In this document: piece after piece, positions 1-5,400 of the stretch
How the letters are laid out: every line of letters starts with the position of its first letter
Position numbering within the stretch: the stretch's first letter is position 1
NCBI GenBank assembly: GCA_031264785.1
Contig: JAISDN010000019.1
Span: 1-5,518, forward strand
Length of the DNA: 5,518 nt
Source: Candidatus Nomurabacteria bacterium
GTDB lineage: Bacteria > Patescibacteriota > Saccharimonadia > Saccharimonadales > Saccharimonadaceae
Direction: 5' to 3'
Notes under the pieces: generated by a model
Database searches by the model: none
What the model saw: the letters and a program-made list of their open reading frames with translations, nothing else
Told to the model about the DNA's origin: nothing
Program-made: the position numbers and the translations under genes

Positions 1-1934
1 AAATCGCGCAGTTCGGCGGCTTTTTCGAATTCTAAGTTTGCGGCCGCCAGTTCCATTTGGGCGGTCAAATCTTTCAGCAGATTTTTATATTCGTCGCGCG
101 GAATTTTTCGCAGATCAAGTTTCGGCTTGTCCTCCTTCGGAATAATCGCCCGCAAGCCTTCGCTAATATTTTTACTAATCGACTTCGGCGTGATGCCGTG
201 TTTTTTATTAAAATCGTCTTGAATTTTTCGGCGGCGATTAGTTTCGGTGATAGCGCGGCGCATTGAGCCGGTGGTTTCGTCGGCATACATTATGACCGTG
301 CCGTCAACGTGGCGTGCGGCCCGGCCGATGGTCTGAATCAGGGCCTGCTCGGAGCGCAGAAAACCTTCTTTGTCAGCGTCAATAATCGCCACCAAGCTAA
401 CCTCCGGCAAATCCAAACCTTCGCGCAGCAAGTTAATCCCGACCAGCACATCATATTCGCCCGTCCGCAGCGACTTCAAAATATCGCCACGCTCCAAAGT
501 GTCGATTTCGCTGTGAATATAAGCCGTTTTGATGCCGTTCTCCACCAAAAAATCCGACAAATCCTCGGCCATTCGCTTGGTCAAAGTCGTCACCAGCATC
601 CGCTGCTGTTTTTTAATCCGCTTCTGGATTTCCGCCATCAAATCATCGACTTGGTGCTGGCTAGGCCGAACTTCCACTTTCGGGTCGAGCAGCCCAGTCG
701 GCCGAATTACTTGTTCGATCGGTTTGGGGCTGTGCGCCAGTTCATAATCGCCCGGCGTGGCCGAAACGTAAACCACTTGGTTGATGTGTTTTTCAAACTC
801 GGCGAAAGTCAAGGGGCGGTTGTCCAGAGCGCTAGGTAGCCGAAAACCGTGCTCCACCAACACATCCTTGCGCGCCCTGTCACCGTTATACATTCCGCGC
901 ACCTGCGGCAGCGTCATATGCGATTCGTCGATAAACATCAAGAAATCGTTGGGGAAATAATCCATCAGGGTAAAAGGTTGTTCGCCGGCGCCACGATTCG
1001 ATAGATAGCGCGAATAATTTTCAATACCTTTGACAAAACCAGTTTGCTCCAACATTTCCAGATCAAACTTAATCCGCTGAGACAGCCGCTGAGCCTCTAA
1101 ATATTTACCATTTTTTTCAAAAAAATCCAGCCGCTCGTCATATTCGGCCCTGATTTGCTCGATGGTGGTAGCCAGCCGCTCCTTCGGCGTTACAAAGTGG
1201 CTGACTGGAAAAACTTTGTAAAGTTTGGGCGCGGAAAGAACCTCTCCGGTCAGCGGATTGATAGTCAAAATCCGCTCAATAACATCGCCGAACAGCTCCA
1301 CCCGACAAGCCATTTCGCCGCCAGCCGGAAAAATGTCAATAGTGTCGCCGCGCACCCGAAAAGTGCCGCGCCGAAAATCCATATCGTTGCGGTTGTATTG
1401 ATTGCCGGTCAAATGCCGAATCAGCTTGTCCTGCGGAAAACGCGCCCCAACCGCTAGTTCAATCGCCATCCCGCCGTAATCGGCCGGCGCGCCAATGCCA
1501 TAAATACAACTGACCGACGACACAATAATCACATCATCGCGAGTCAGCAGCGCGTCGGTAGCGGCGTGACGCAAGCGGTCGATTTCCTCGTTAATCTTGC
1601 TGTCCTTTTCGATATAGGTATCGCTGCTAGCAATATAAGCCTCCGGCTGATAATAATCGAAATAACTGACGAAAAAGTGCACCTCGTTGTCGGGAAAAAA
1701 TTGCTTGAATTCGGAAAATAGCTGCGCCGCCAAAGTTTTGTTATGCGCCAAAATCAGGGTGGGTTTCTGGACCTTTTCAATCACACAAGCAAGAGAAAAA
1801 GTTTTACCACTGCCCGTCACTCCCAGTAAAGTCTGCTCCCGCGCCCCAGAGTCCAAACCCCGCACCAAACCCTCAATCGCCGCCGGCTGATCGCCGGTGG
1901 GCTGATATTCGGTGTGGAGTTTAAACTTATTCAC
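1..1934 (-). CDS. uvrB: UvrB, excinuclease ABC subunit B (C-terminal end cut by window edge)
   Basis: This is the damage-verifying DNA helicase-like subunit of nucleotide excision repair. It acts in the cytoplasm with UvrA, which loads it, and UvrC, which cuts. The translated 644 residues show the family motifs in order: Walker A GVTGSGKT (38-45), the beta-hairpin region YFDYYQPEAY (91-100) and DTYIEKD (105-111), VSCIYG (141-146), the DESH Walker B box (336-339), SATPG (391-395), NLLREGLDLPEV (501-512), and motif VI QTIGRAAR (534-541) with Arg538 and Arg541. The C-terminal UVR domain that contacts UvrC begins near residue 613 and is still open at base 1. Family members are about 660-690 residues, so probably 20-40 residues are missing. 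The GTG at 1934-1932 is the only plausible start: the frame is closed by a TAG at 1950-1952 and residues 3-20 match the usual UvrB N terminus. No Shine-Dalgarno sequence precedes it, and an extended -10 box sits six bases upstream. No uvrA or uvrC is in the window, and no LexA-type box was recognised. Confidence 0.97.
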   Translation of the reverse strand, partial: MNKFKLHTEYQPTGDQPAAIEGLVRGLDSGAREQTLLGVTGSGKTFSLACVIEKVQKPTLILAHNKTLAAQLFSEFKQFFPDNEVHFFVSYFDYYQPEAYIASSDTYIEKDSKINEEIDRLRHAATDALLTRDDVIIVSSVSCIYGIGAPADYGGMAIELAVGARFPQDKLIRHLTGNQYNRNDMDFRRGTFRVRGDTIDIFPAGGEMACRVELFGDVIERILTINPLTGEVLSAPKLYKVFPVSHFVTPKERLATTIEQIRAEYDERLDFFEKNGKYLEAQRLSQRIKFDLEMLEQTGFVKGIENYSRYLSNRGAGEQPFTLMDYFPNDFLMFIDESHMTLPQVRGMYNGDRARKDVLVEHGFRLPSALDNRPLTFAEFEKHINQVVYVSATPGDYELAHSPKPIEQVIRPTGLLDPKVEVRPSQHQVDDLMAEIQKRIKKQQRMLVTTLTKRMAEDLSDFLVENGIKTAYIHSEIDTLERGDILKSLRTGEYDVLVGINLLREGLDLPEVSLVAIIDADKEGFLRSEQALIQTIGRAARHVDGTVIMYADETTGSMRRAITETNRRRKIQDDFNKKHGITPKSISKNISEGLRAIIPKEDKPKLDLRKIPRDEYKNLLKDLTAQMELAAANLEFEKAAELRD

Positions 1935-1940
1935 CGTACT

Positions 1941-1949
1941 ATTGTAACA
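1941..1949 (-). promoter_or_regulatory. Extended -10 promoter of uvrB, predicted leaderless
   Basis: On the minus strand the sequence reads TGT-TACAAT, which fits the extended -10 consensus TGn-TATAAT with one mismatch. TACAAT occupies 1946-1941 and is followed by six bases and then the GTG start at 1934. A start site seven bases after the -10 would be the G of GTG. No good -35 box is seen at 16-18 bp spacing, which is common for extended -10 promoters. The start site is inferred from spacing only. Confidence 0.6.
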
Positions 1950-1990
1950 CTAATGAATACTTGGATACAGATGCTTAACTAAGGAGTATA

Positions 1991-2019
1991 CAAAAAGACT
2001 GGCCAGTTTAGTCCAGTCT
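1991..2019 (-). terminator. Intrinsic terminator after the tyrosine-rich gene
   Basis: The minus strand carries AGACTGG, a 10-base loop, then CCAGTCT, a perfect 7-bp stem (2019-2013 with 2002-1996). The 3' arm runs straight into a T tract (1996-1992). It lies about 30 bases past the stop of the 131-aa gene and before the uvrB promoter, so it should separate the two units. The A-rich stretch is only on the left side, so it acts for minus-strand transcription only. Confidence 0.75.
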
Positions 2020-2050
2020 CAATGCTTTGTAGGGTGATAATCAGCACAGT

Positions 2051-2446
2051 TCAGCGCTTGAATTCAACCTTAGAATACAGATCATCAACCCATTCGAAAT
2101 TAGGGTTGATCTTGTTGCGTCGCAACGGCCTCTTATAAAATTTTTTATAAAACCATTTCAAATCATATGTATAATGGTAATGCCCGACCTTTGGCGACAT
2201 AAGATCGATTACAAGTGGCCAAACGCCACTGCGCCTGCGATGTAGCACTAAATATCGTTCGTTATACAAACCATATTCACCCGCCCAATCATACGTTCTT
2301 GTGTATAATGTCGTAAAGACGCCGTACGTACGTTTAAAGTCAATAGTTATGAGATCTCTGCCTTCCAGTGGTTGTATTACAACTCTATTATAATAACCTT
2401 TATCAAATTCCAACTCAAGCTCCGATTGACTATAATGTATATTCAT
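2051..2446 (-). CDS. Tyrosine-rich hypothetical protein, 131 aa
   Basis: I do not recognise this protein. It is predicted to be soluble: no signal peptide or membrane helix is visible. It contains 15 tyrosines in 131 residues and no cysteine. The C-terminal third is strongly basic and aromatic (DLKWFYKKFYKRPLRR, residues 95-110) and ends in EFKR. The N-terminal half alternates polar and hydrophobic residues (VVIQPL, LITIDF, YLVLHR), suggesting a beta-rich fold. The ATG at 2446 is well supported: GGAGG lies six bases upstream, a promoter precedes it at 2523-2550, and an intrinsic terminator follows the TGA stop, so it looks like a single-gene transcription unit. Base composition is more AT-rich than in the flanking uvrB and pfkB, consistent with a lineage-specific or acquired gene. 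The tyrosine and basic clusters could suit binding of nucleic acid or a surface, but no function can be assigned. Confidence 0.72.
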   Translation of the reverse strand: MNIHYSQSELELEFDKGYYNRVVIQPLEGRDLITIDFKRTYGVFTTLYTRTYDWAGEYGLYNERYLVLHRRRSGVWPLVIDLMSPKVGHYHYTYDLKWFYKKFYKRPLRRNKINPNFEWVDDLYSKVEFKR

Positions 2447-2452
2447 TTCTCA

Positions 2453-2457
2453 CCTCC
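2453..2457 (-). promoter_or_regulatory. Strong ribosome binding site of the 131-aa gene
   Basis: GGAGG on the minus strand, six bases before the ATG at 2446. It fixes the start codon. It also contrasts with uvrB and the aldolase gene, which have no such site. Confidence 0.8.
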
Positions 2458-2522
2458 AAAACTGAAAAGAACGAGTCAAAATGCCCGCCCTGCTCCTAAA
2501 AACAAAATTTAACCTACCGCTT

Positions 2523-2550
2523 ATTTTACGCTTTTCTTATTTCTTTTCAA
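2523..2550 (-). promoter_or_regulatory. Sigma-70-type promoter for the 131-aa gene
   Basis: TTGAAA (2550-2545) and TAAAAT (2528-2523) are separated by 16 bp, each one mismatch from consensus. Transcription would start near 2516 and give a leader of about 70 nt before the ATG at 2446. The region is AT-rich, so a chance match is possible. Confidence 0.5.
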
Positions 2551-2569
2551 TAGCCCAAATCTCAACCAG

Positions 2570-2600
2570 CCCGTCATTCCGGACCTGATCCGGAATCCAG
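2570..2600. repeat. Palindromic intergenic repeat ('IPDQVRND' type)
   Basis: The core is an 8-bp inverted repeat, ATTCCGGA and TCCGGAAT (2576-2583 and 2589-2596), around the 5-base loop CCTGA, flanked by CCCGTC on the left and CCAG on the right. It closely resembles a dispersed element family that I recall from many unrelated bacteria, whose spurious translation reads FWIPDQVRNDG; one minus-strand frame here reads exactly that. It lies 13 bases beyond the kinase stop. As RNA it would fold into a stable hairpin, but no T tract follows on the minus strand, so it is not a canonical terminator; it could protect the 3' end of the upstream mRNA. Family membership is from memory, not a search. Confidence 0.75.
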
Positions 2601-2612
2601 AAAAATAACCCA

Positions 2613-3575
2613 CTAAAAATCCAAAACCTCAATCGGCATATTATGAATCCGCGCGCTTTTGTGTAAAATATTAGTTTTCGCGCCGATGGCTTGACAAACT
2701 TCAGAGGCGTTAGCGCTGGCAAAATGCACCGCTTCAGCCAGACTGCGACCTTCGGCCAGTTTCAGCACCAGCCCTGAACCAAAAGCGTCGCCCGCGCCGG
2801 TGCGATCGACGGTGCGACGAATATTATCATACAAACCGGCCTTCACCAGCACCCGCCCATCGCTGGCCAGCGCGCCTTTATGGCCGTCGGTCACAATCGC
2901 CACCGGCACCAATTTAATGGCCCGCTCAATCAATTTCTGGCTGGTATTGCCCGGCACAATCATTGACATTTCTTCTCTGTTAGTAATCAAAACATCGACC
3001 AGCGGCAACAATTTCACCAACTCATTCCGCTTGGACAGCTCGTTTTTACCCGGATTAAACGCCACCTTCGCGCCCATCGCCTTAGCCTGCAAAAACAGCC
3101 GCCGAAAAATTTCCATTTTGCCGTTCATCGCGGTGGCGTACAGCCAATCGACATTTTTACAGCGGCTAATTTCAAAATTTTTCTTGTCGTAATGAGTGCT
3201 GGCCCCGCGATAAGTCAAAATCGTGCGCTCGCCGTTGGGCGCCAACATCAAAACCGAATAACCGGTGTTATATTCCCGCGAATAAGTCACAAATCGGGTG
3301 TCGATATTTTCGCGATCCAACGTCATCATCACGGCGTCGCCAGCAATATCGCGGCCAATCGTGCCAATAAAAACCGATTCGTGGCCAGCCCGCGCAAAAG
3401 TCGTGGCGGCATTACTAGCGCCACCGCCGGTCGCAAAATCGATTTTATTAACATTAAACTTGCCGCCCAGCTCCAGATGCTCAAACCACTTGCCGTTTTC
3501 GTGCACCGGCGCAAAAGCTTCGCTGTGGCTCATAAAAACGTCCTGCACCGCCGCGCCGACGCACAAAAACTTCAT
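2613..3575 (-). CDS. PfkB/ribokinase-family sugar kinase
   Basis: This is a cytoplasmic ATP-dependent kinase of the PfkB (ribokinase) family, 320 aa, about the usual length. Visible features are the N-terminal glycine-rich substrate motif GGGASNAATTFARAG (50-64), the NxxE magnesium/phosphate motif (N199 to E202), VTDGHKGA (228-235), and the C-terminal signature DRTGAGDAFGSG (257-268), in which D263 is the expected catalytic base. All key residues are present, so it should be active. Its ATG shares bases with the aldolase stop (ATGA), which points to translational coupling and one operon. That context favours a sugar phosphate as substrate, for example fructose 6-phosphate or fructose 1-phosphate made into aldolase substrate. 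The family also includes ribokinases and nucleoside kinases, and the sequence alone does not settle the substrate. The TAG stop is followed by a palindromic repeat rather than a clear terminator. Confidence 0.93.
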   Translation of the reverse strand: MKFLCVGAAVQDVFMSHSEAFAPVHENGKWFEHLELGGKFNVNKIDFATGGGASNAATTFARAGHESVFIGTIGRDIAGDAVMMTLDRENIDTRFVTYSREYNTGYSVLMLAPNGERTILTYRGASTHYDKKNFEISRCKNVDWLYATAMNGKMEIFRRLFLQAKAMGAKVAFNPGKNELSKRNELVKLLPLVDVLITNREEMSMIVPGNTSQKLIERAIKLVPVAIVTDGHKGALASDGRVLVKAGLYDNIRRTVDRTGAGDAFGSGLVLKLAEGRSLAEAVHFASANASEVCQAIGAKTNILHKSARIHNMPIEVLDF

Positions 3576-4477
3576 AAAACCGCCTTGCCCGCGCTACCAA
3601 AAGCCTTGATTTTCTCCTCAACCACTTTTTGGACCGCGCCATAAACCGGCGGCATTAGCTTGACAACCGCATATTCGTGGGGATTTTCCACCAAAACTTT
3701 TTCAAGAGCTTGCCGAAAGGCCACCCGCATATCACTGTTGATATTGATTTTACTAACGCCAATTTGGGCCGCTTCGGTAAAATAATGCAGCGGCGTGCCA
3801 GAACCGCCGTGCAGCGAAATATTAACGCAAATAGCCTTACGAATTTCCGCCAACAGCTGCAAATCCAGCTTTTTCGGCACGGCATATTTACCGTGTAAAT
3901 TACCAATCGAAGCCGCAAAAGTGTCAATTCCAGTGGCAGTCACAAAACTTTTCGCGCCCTCCGGCGTGGAAAAAGTCTCCTTAATCTCAGCATAATTGAT
4001 TTTTTCGTCGTGCAAAGTCGAACTGCCGGCAAAATAATGCGGCTCGGACTCTACCAACGCACCGGTAAACTTAGCGTATTCCACCACTTCCTGTGTGCCA
4101 GCGATAATTTCGGCCTCGCTAGCGCCGTGATCAGCCTGACTAATATCAATATGAATAAATTCAAAACCAGCGTCAATGCCCTTTTTGGCCGCCTCAACCG
4201 ACGGCGAATGATCGAGGTTGATATACATTTCCACCCCATATTCCGCCCGATAATTGTCCACCATATCGCGCACGTTGTCGAGGCCAATGGCGTCCACCTC
4301 GCCCTGACTAACCTCCACCAAAACCGGCGCATCCAATTTGGCCGCCGCCCGCGCCACCGCAATCAGCGTTTCCTGATTATCAATATTAAAAGCCCCGACC
4401 GCAAACCGTTGCCGCCTGCTACGTTGCATCAAATGCCGCGCCCTGAGAGTCCGTTCCCTGATTTCACGAATAGTCAT
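3572..4477 (-). CDS. fba: Class II fructose-bisphosphate aldolase, divergent
   Basis: A class II, metal-dependent aldolase predicted to split fructose 1,6-bisphosphate into glyceraldehyde 3-phosphate and dihydroxyacetone phosphate, or the reverse. The 301 residues are typical of the shorter family members. Motifs seen: VGAFNIDN (27-34); INLDHSPS (86-93) with the expected catalytic Asp89 and metal ligand His90; IGNLHGKY (191-198) with a probable second metal His195; LHGGSG (222-227) with His223; KININSD (243-249) for phosphate binding; and the usual C-terminal FGSAGKA. The second family signature is altered: VESEPHYFAG (142-151) replaces the common E-x-E-(L/I)-G-x-x-G-G form. The ATG at 4477 is chosen because a longer frame back to 4543 would run through a TATAAT box and adds residues unlike the family. 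There is no Shine-Dalgarno sequence. The TGA stop overlaps the kinase ATG by four bases (ATGA). A different ketose-bisphosphate substrate such as tagatose 1,6-bisphosphate is possible. Confidence 0.93.
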   Translation of the reverse strand: MTIREIRERTLRARHLMQRSRRQRFAVGAFNIDNQETLIAVARAAAKLDAPVLVEVSQGEVDAIGLDNVRDMVDNYRAEYGVEMYINLDHSPSVEAAKKGIDAGFEFIHIDISQADHGASEAEIIAGTQEVVEYAKFTGALVESEPHYFAGSSTLHDEKINYAEIKETFSTPEGAKSFVTATGIDTFAASIGNLHGKYAVPKKLDLQLLAEIRKAICVNISLHGGSGTPLHYFTEAAQIGVSKININSDMRVAFRQALEKVLVENPHEYAVVKLMPPVYGAVQKVVEEKIKAFGSAGKAVL

Positions 4478-4483
4478 AAAGTA

Positions 4484-4510
4484 ATTATACCACAAGCGAA
4501 ATAATTTCAA
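4484..4510 (-). promoter_or_regulatory. Extended -10 promoter of the aldolase-kinase operon, predicted leaderless
   Basis: TATAAT (4489-4484) is perfect and is preceded by TGG, giving an extended -10. Exactly six bases separate it from the ATG at 4477, so transcription should begin at or next to the A of ATG. A possible -35, TTGAAA (4510-4505), lies 15 bp upstream, which is shorter than ideal. No Shine-Dalgarno sequence fits between the promoter and the ATG. The same -10 to start distance is seen at uvrB. Confidence 0.7.
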
Positions 4511-4522
4511 AAAATCCCGAGC

Positions 4523-4548
4523 GACAAATGCTTGTGAAAGCAAATGTC
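4523..4548. other. Imperfect inverted repeat between the membrane-protein operon and the aldolase promoter
   Basis: GACAAATGCTT and AAGCAAATGTC form 11-bp arms with two adjacent A-A mismatches around a 4-base loop (GTGA on the plus strand, TCAC on the minus). In minus-strand transcription it lies 28 bases after the stop of the 106-aa gene and is followed eight bases later by six T residues, so it may be a weak terminator for the upstream operon. Equally, it sits just upstream of the aldolase -35 and could be a regulator site. Neither reading is strong. Confidence 0.35.
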
Positions 4549-4575
4549 ACCGTGAACTTAATTGTTACAAACTTT

Positions 4576-4896
4576 TCATTTCTGGCTGGCCTTATTTTGG
4601 CGTATACTTTTTAAGTCACGACCACATTCATACAGCAAACGAATGCACGAAACTACACCAGCCGTGCAAATAATTCCTATTATCAACGAAAAAACCATCA
4701 TTAAGAAAGGCCATCTTGGTGTTCCTTCGGCAATGCCAGCTATGCCTTCTACAAAAATAATCCACGCCATACCACAGAATGCAAGAAAGGGCATCAATAG
4801 TATCACGGCGAGAAAAATCATCTCATGTAGCGATAATCTTACCCGCTTTAAATCTTCAGAGTTTGTAAACAAAATCAAGAAAAGCAAAGTGTTCAT
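4576..4896 (-). CDS. Small two-helix membrane protein, 106 aa (hypothetical)
   Basis: I do not recognise a family. Two strong hydrophobic segments are visible at about residues 26-48 (MIFLAVILLMPFLAFCGMAW onwards) and 63-88 (WPFLMMVF to SCIRLL), joined by a short loop with GIAEGTPR. The first ten residues (MNTLLFLILF) are also hydrophobic but too short to span a bilayer and are followed by a charged stretch (SEDLKRVR). The C-terminal tail is basic and polar (CGRDLKSIRQNKASQK) and, by the positive-inside rule, probably cytoplasmic. The start at 4896 is secure: TAAGGAGG lies five bases upstream. Only 22 bases separate it from the stop of the 113-aa gene, so both should share the promoter at 5401-5429. 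The tail resembles that of its neighbour (IRQ followed by a Lys-ending tail), suggesting old duplication. A 250-aa frame on the opposite strand covers the same bases but lacks comparable signals. Confidence 0.75.
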   Translation of the reverse strand: MNTLLFLILFTNSEDLKRVRLSLHEMIFLAVILLMPFLAFCGMAWIIFVEGIAGIAEGTPRWPFLMMVFSLIIGIICTAGVVSCIRLLYECGRDLKSIRQNKASQK

Positions 4897-4901
4897 TTTC
4901 C

Positions 4902-4909
4902 CCTCCTTA
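4902..4909 (-). promoter_or_regulatory. Near-perfect Shine-Dalgarno of the 106-aa gene
   Basis: TAAGGAGG on the minus strand, five bases before the ATG at 4896 and within the 22-base gap after the previous stop. This is a full-length match to the 16S anti-Shine-Dalgarno sequence and fixes both strand and start. Confidence 0.85.
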
Positions 4910-4918
4910 GCGAAAAAA

Positions 4919-5260
4919 CTACTTCTTACCGGCGTCTTGGCGTATCTGTTCTATCCGACGATTACACCGCCCAATGGCAATGACTTGCAAGCGCGTGGCG
5001 ATCAATATGATAGGAGACAATACGCCTACCGCCGGCATCAACGAATAATTAGCCCTCAACAAGCTGGCAACAATGGCGACCAAACAGCCGGCCAAAATGC
5101 CAATGTCTACGCACAGCCATATGATACTGGTTCTGCGCATTTTTGCGATCTCTATTTCTTCATCGCTGCGAGTTTCGACTTCATAGACATTACCAGTTAC
5201 GTTGCGCATTGTGCGCATTTCTCCGTTTATTTTCATTTTCGTCCTAATCTCCGTTTTCAT
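4919..5260 (-). CDS. Small two-helix membrane protein, 113 aa (hypothetical)
   Basis: No family recognised. A charged, Met-rich N-terminal region of about 43 residues (MKTEIRTKMKINGEMRTMRN, then an acidic stretch SDEEIEIAK) precedes two hydrophobic segments at about 44-68 (TSIIWLCVDIGILAGCLVAI and on) and 73-97 (SLMPAVGVLSPIILIATRLQ and on). The molecule ends in a basic tail, CNRRIEQIRQDAGKK (99-113). The Arg pair before helix 1 and the basic tail suggest both ends are cytoplasmic. The ATG at 5260 is chosen over the internal Met codons because GGAGG lies seven bases upstream. It is the first gene after a strong promoter and a leader of about 134 nt, and it probably forms an operon with the 106-aa gene that follows 22 bases later. 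Similar helix layout and tail suggest the two are diverged paralogues that might form a heteromeric membrane complex; this is inference. Confidence 0.75.
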   Translation of the reverse strand: MKTEIRTKMKINGEMRTMRNVTGNVYEVETRSDEEIEIAKMRRTSIIWLCVDIGILAGCLVAIVASLLRANYSLMPAVGVLSPIILIATRLQVIAIGRCNRRIEQIRQDAGKK

Positions 5261-5267
5261 CTTTCTT

Positions 5268-5272
5268 CCTCC
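5268..5272 (-). promoter_or_regulatory. Shine-Dalgarno of the 113-aa gene
   Basis: GGAGG on the minus strand, seven bases before the ATG at 5260. It selects that ATG over three internal in-frame Met codons (residues 9, 15 and 18). Confidence 0.8.
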
Positions 5273-5359
5273 AAATCAGCAAAACTGCAAAAAACATATA
5301 AAACGCGCGCCTAACACCGCGGAAAAGTTTAACAATTTGGCAAAGAGCCGGGACGTCAA

Positions 5360-5378
5360 TAATCACACTGTGTGACTA
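5360..5378. promoter_or_regulatory. Operator-like palindrome in the leader of the membrane-protein operon
   Basis: TCACAC-T-GTGTGA (5363-5375) is a perfect 6+1+6 inverted repeat, extended by one matching TA/TA pair beyond a single mismatch on each side to 19 bp. It sits about 16-34 bases downstream of the predicted start site (near 5394). That is a usual place for a repressor to block elongation or open-complex escape, and it could also form a small RNA hairpin. The half-sites are inverted relative to the CRP consensus TGTGA-N6-TCACA, so it is not a CRP site. The binding protein is unknown. Confidence 0.5.
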
Positions 5379-5400
5379 AGATTTGACACCCTATCTTACC

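Noticed and set aside
309..839. A 176-codon open frame on the plus strand.
   Set aside because: It is the antisense shadow of uvrB, whose translation on the minus strand matches the family throughout.
2474..2479. A TTGACT box as -35 for the 131-aa gene.
   Set aside because: The matching -10 position falls on the Shine-Dalgarno sequence and has no TATAAT-like bases; the promoter at 2523-2550 fits better.
2537..2722. A 61-codon minus-strand frame overlapping the end of the kinase gene and the palindromic repeat.
   Set aside because: Most of it is the kinase in another frame plus the spurious repeat-derived IPDQVRNDG segment; no ribosome site.
3192..3644. A 150-codon open frame on the plus strand, and several smaller ones over 2800-4504.
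   Set aside because: They lie entirely opposite the clearly identified kinase and aldolase genes and show no motifs.
4478..4543. A 22-residue N-terminal extension of the aldolase from the ATG at 4543.
   Set aside because: It would run through the TATAAT promoter box, and the added residues do not resemble the family; the family match begins at the inner ATG (4477).
5244..5297. A 17-codon minus-strand leader frame overlapping the start of the 113-aa gene.
   Set aside because: There is no Shine-Dalgarno sequence before its ATG, and such short frames are expected by chance.
4562..5314. A 250-codon open frame on the plus strand, starting at TTG, antisense to both small membrane-protein genes.
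   Set aside because: It has no Shine-Dalgarno sequence and its translation is low-complexity, with no recognisable domain. The opposite strand offers two frames with near-perfect ribosome sites, membrane helices and a consensus promoter.
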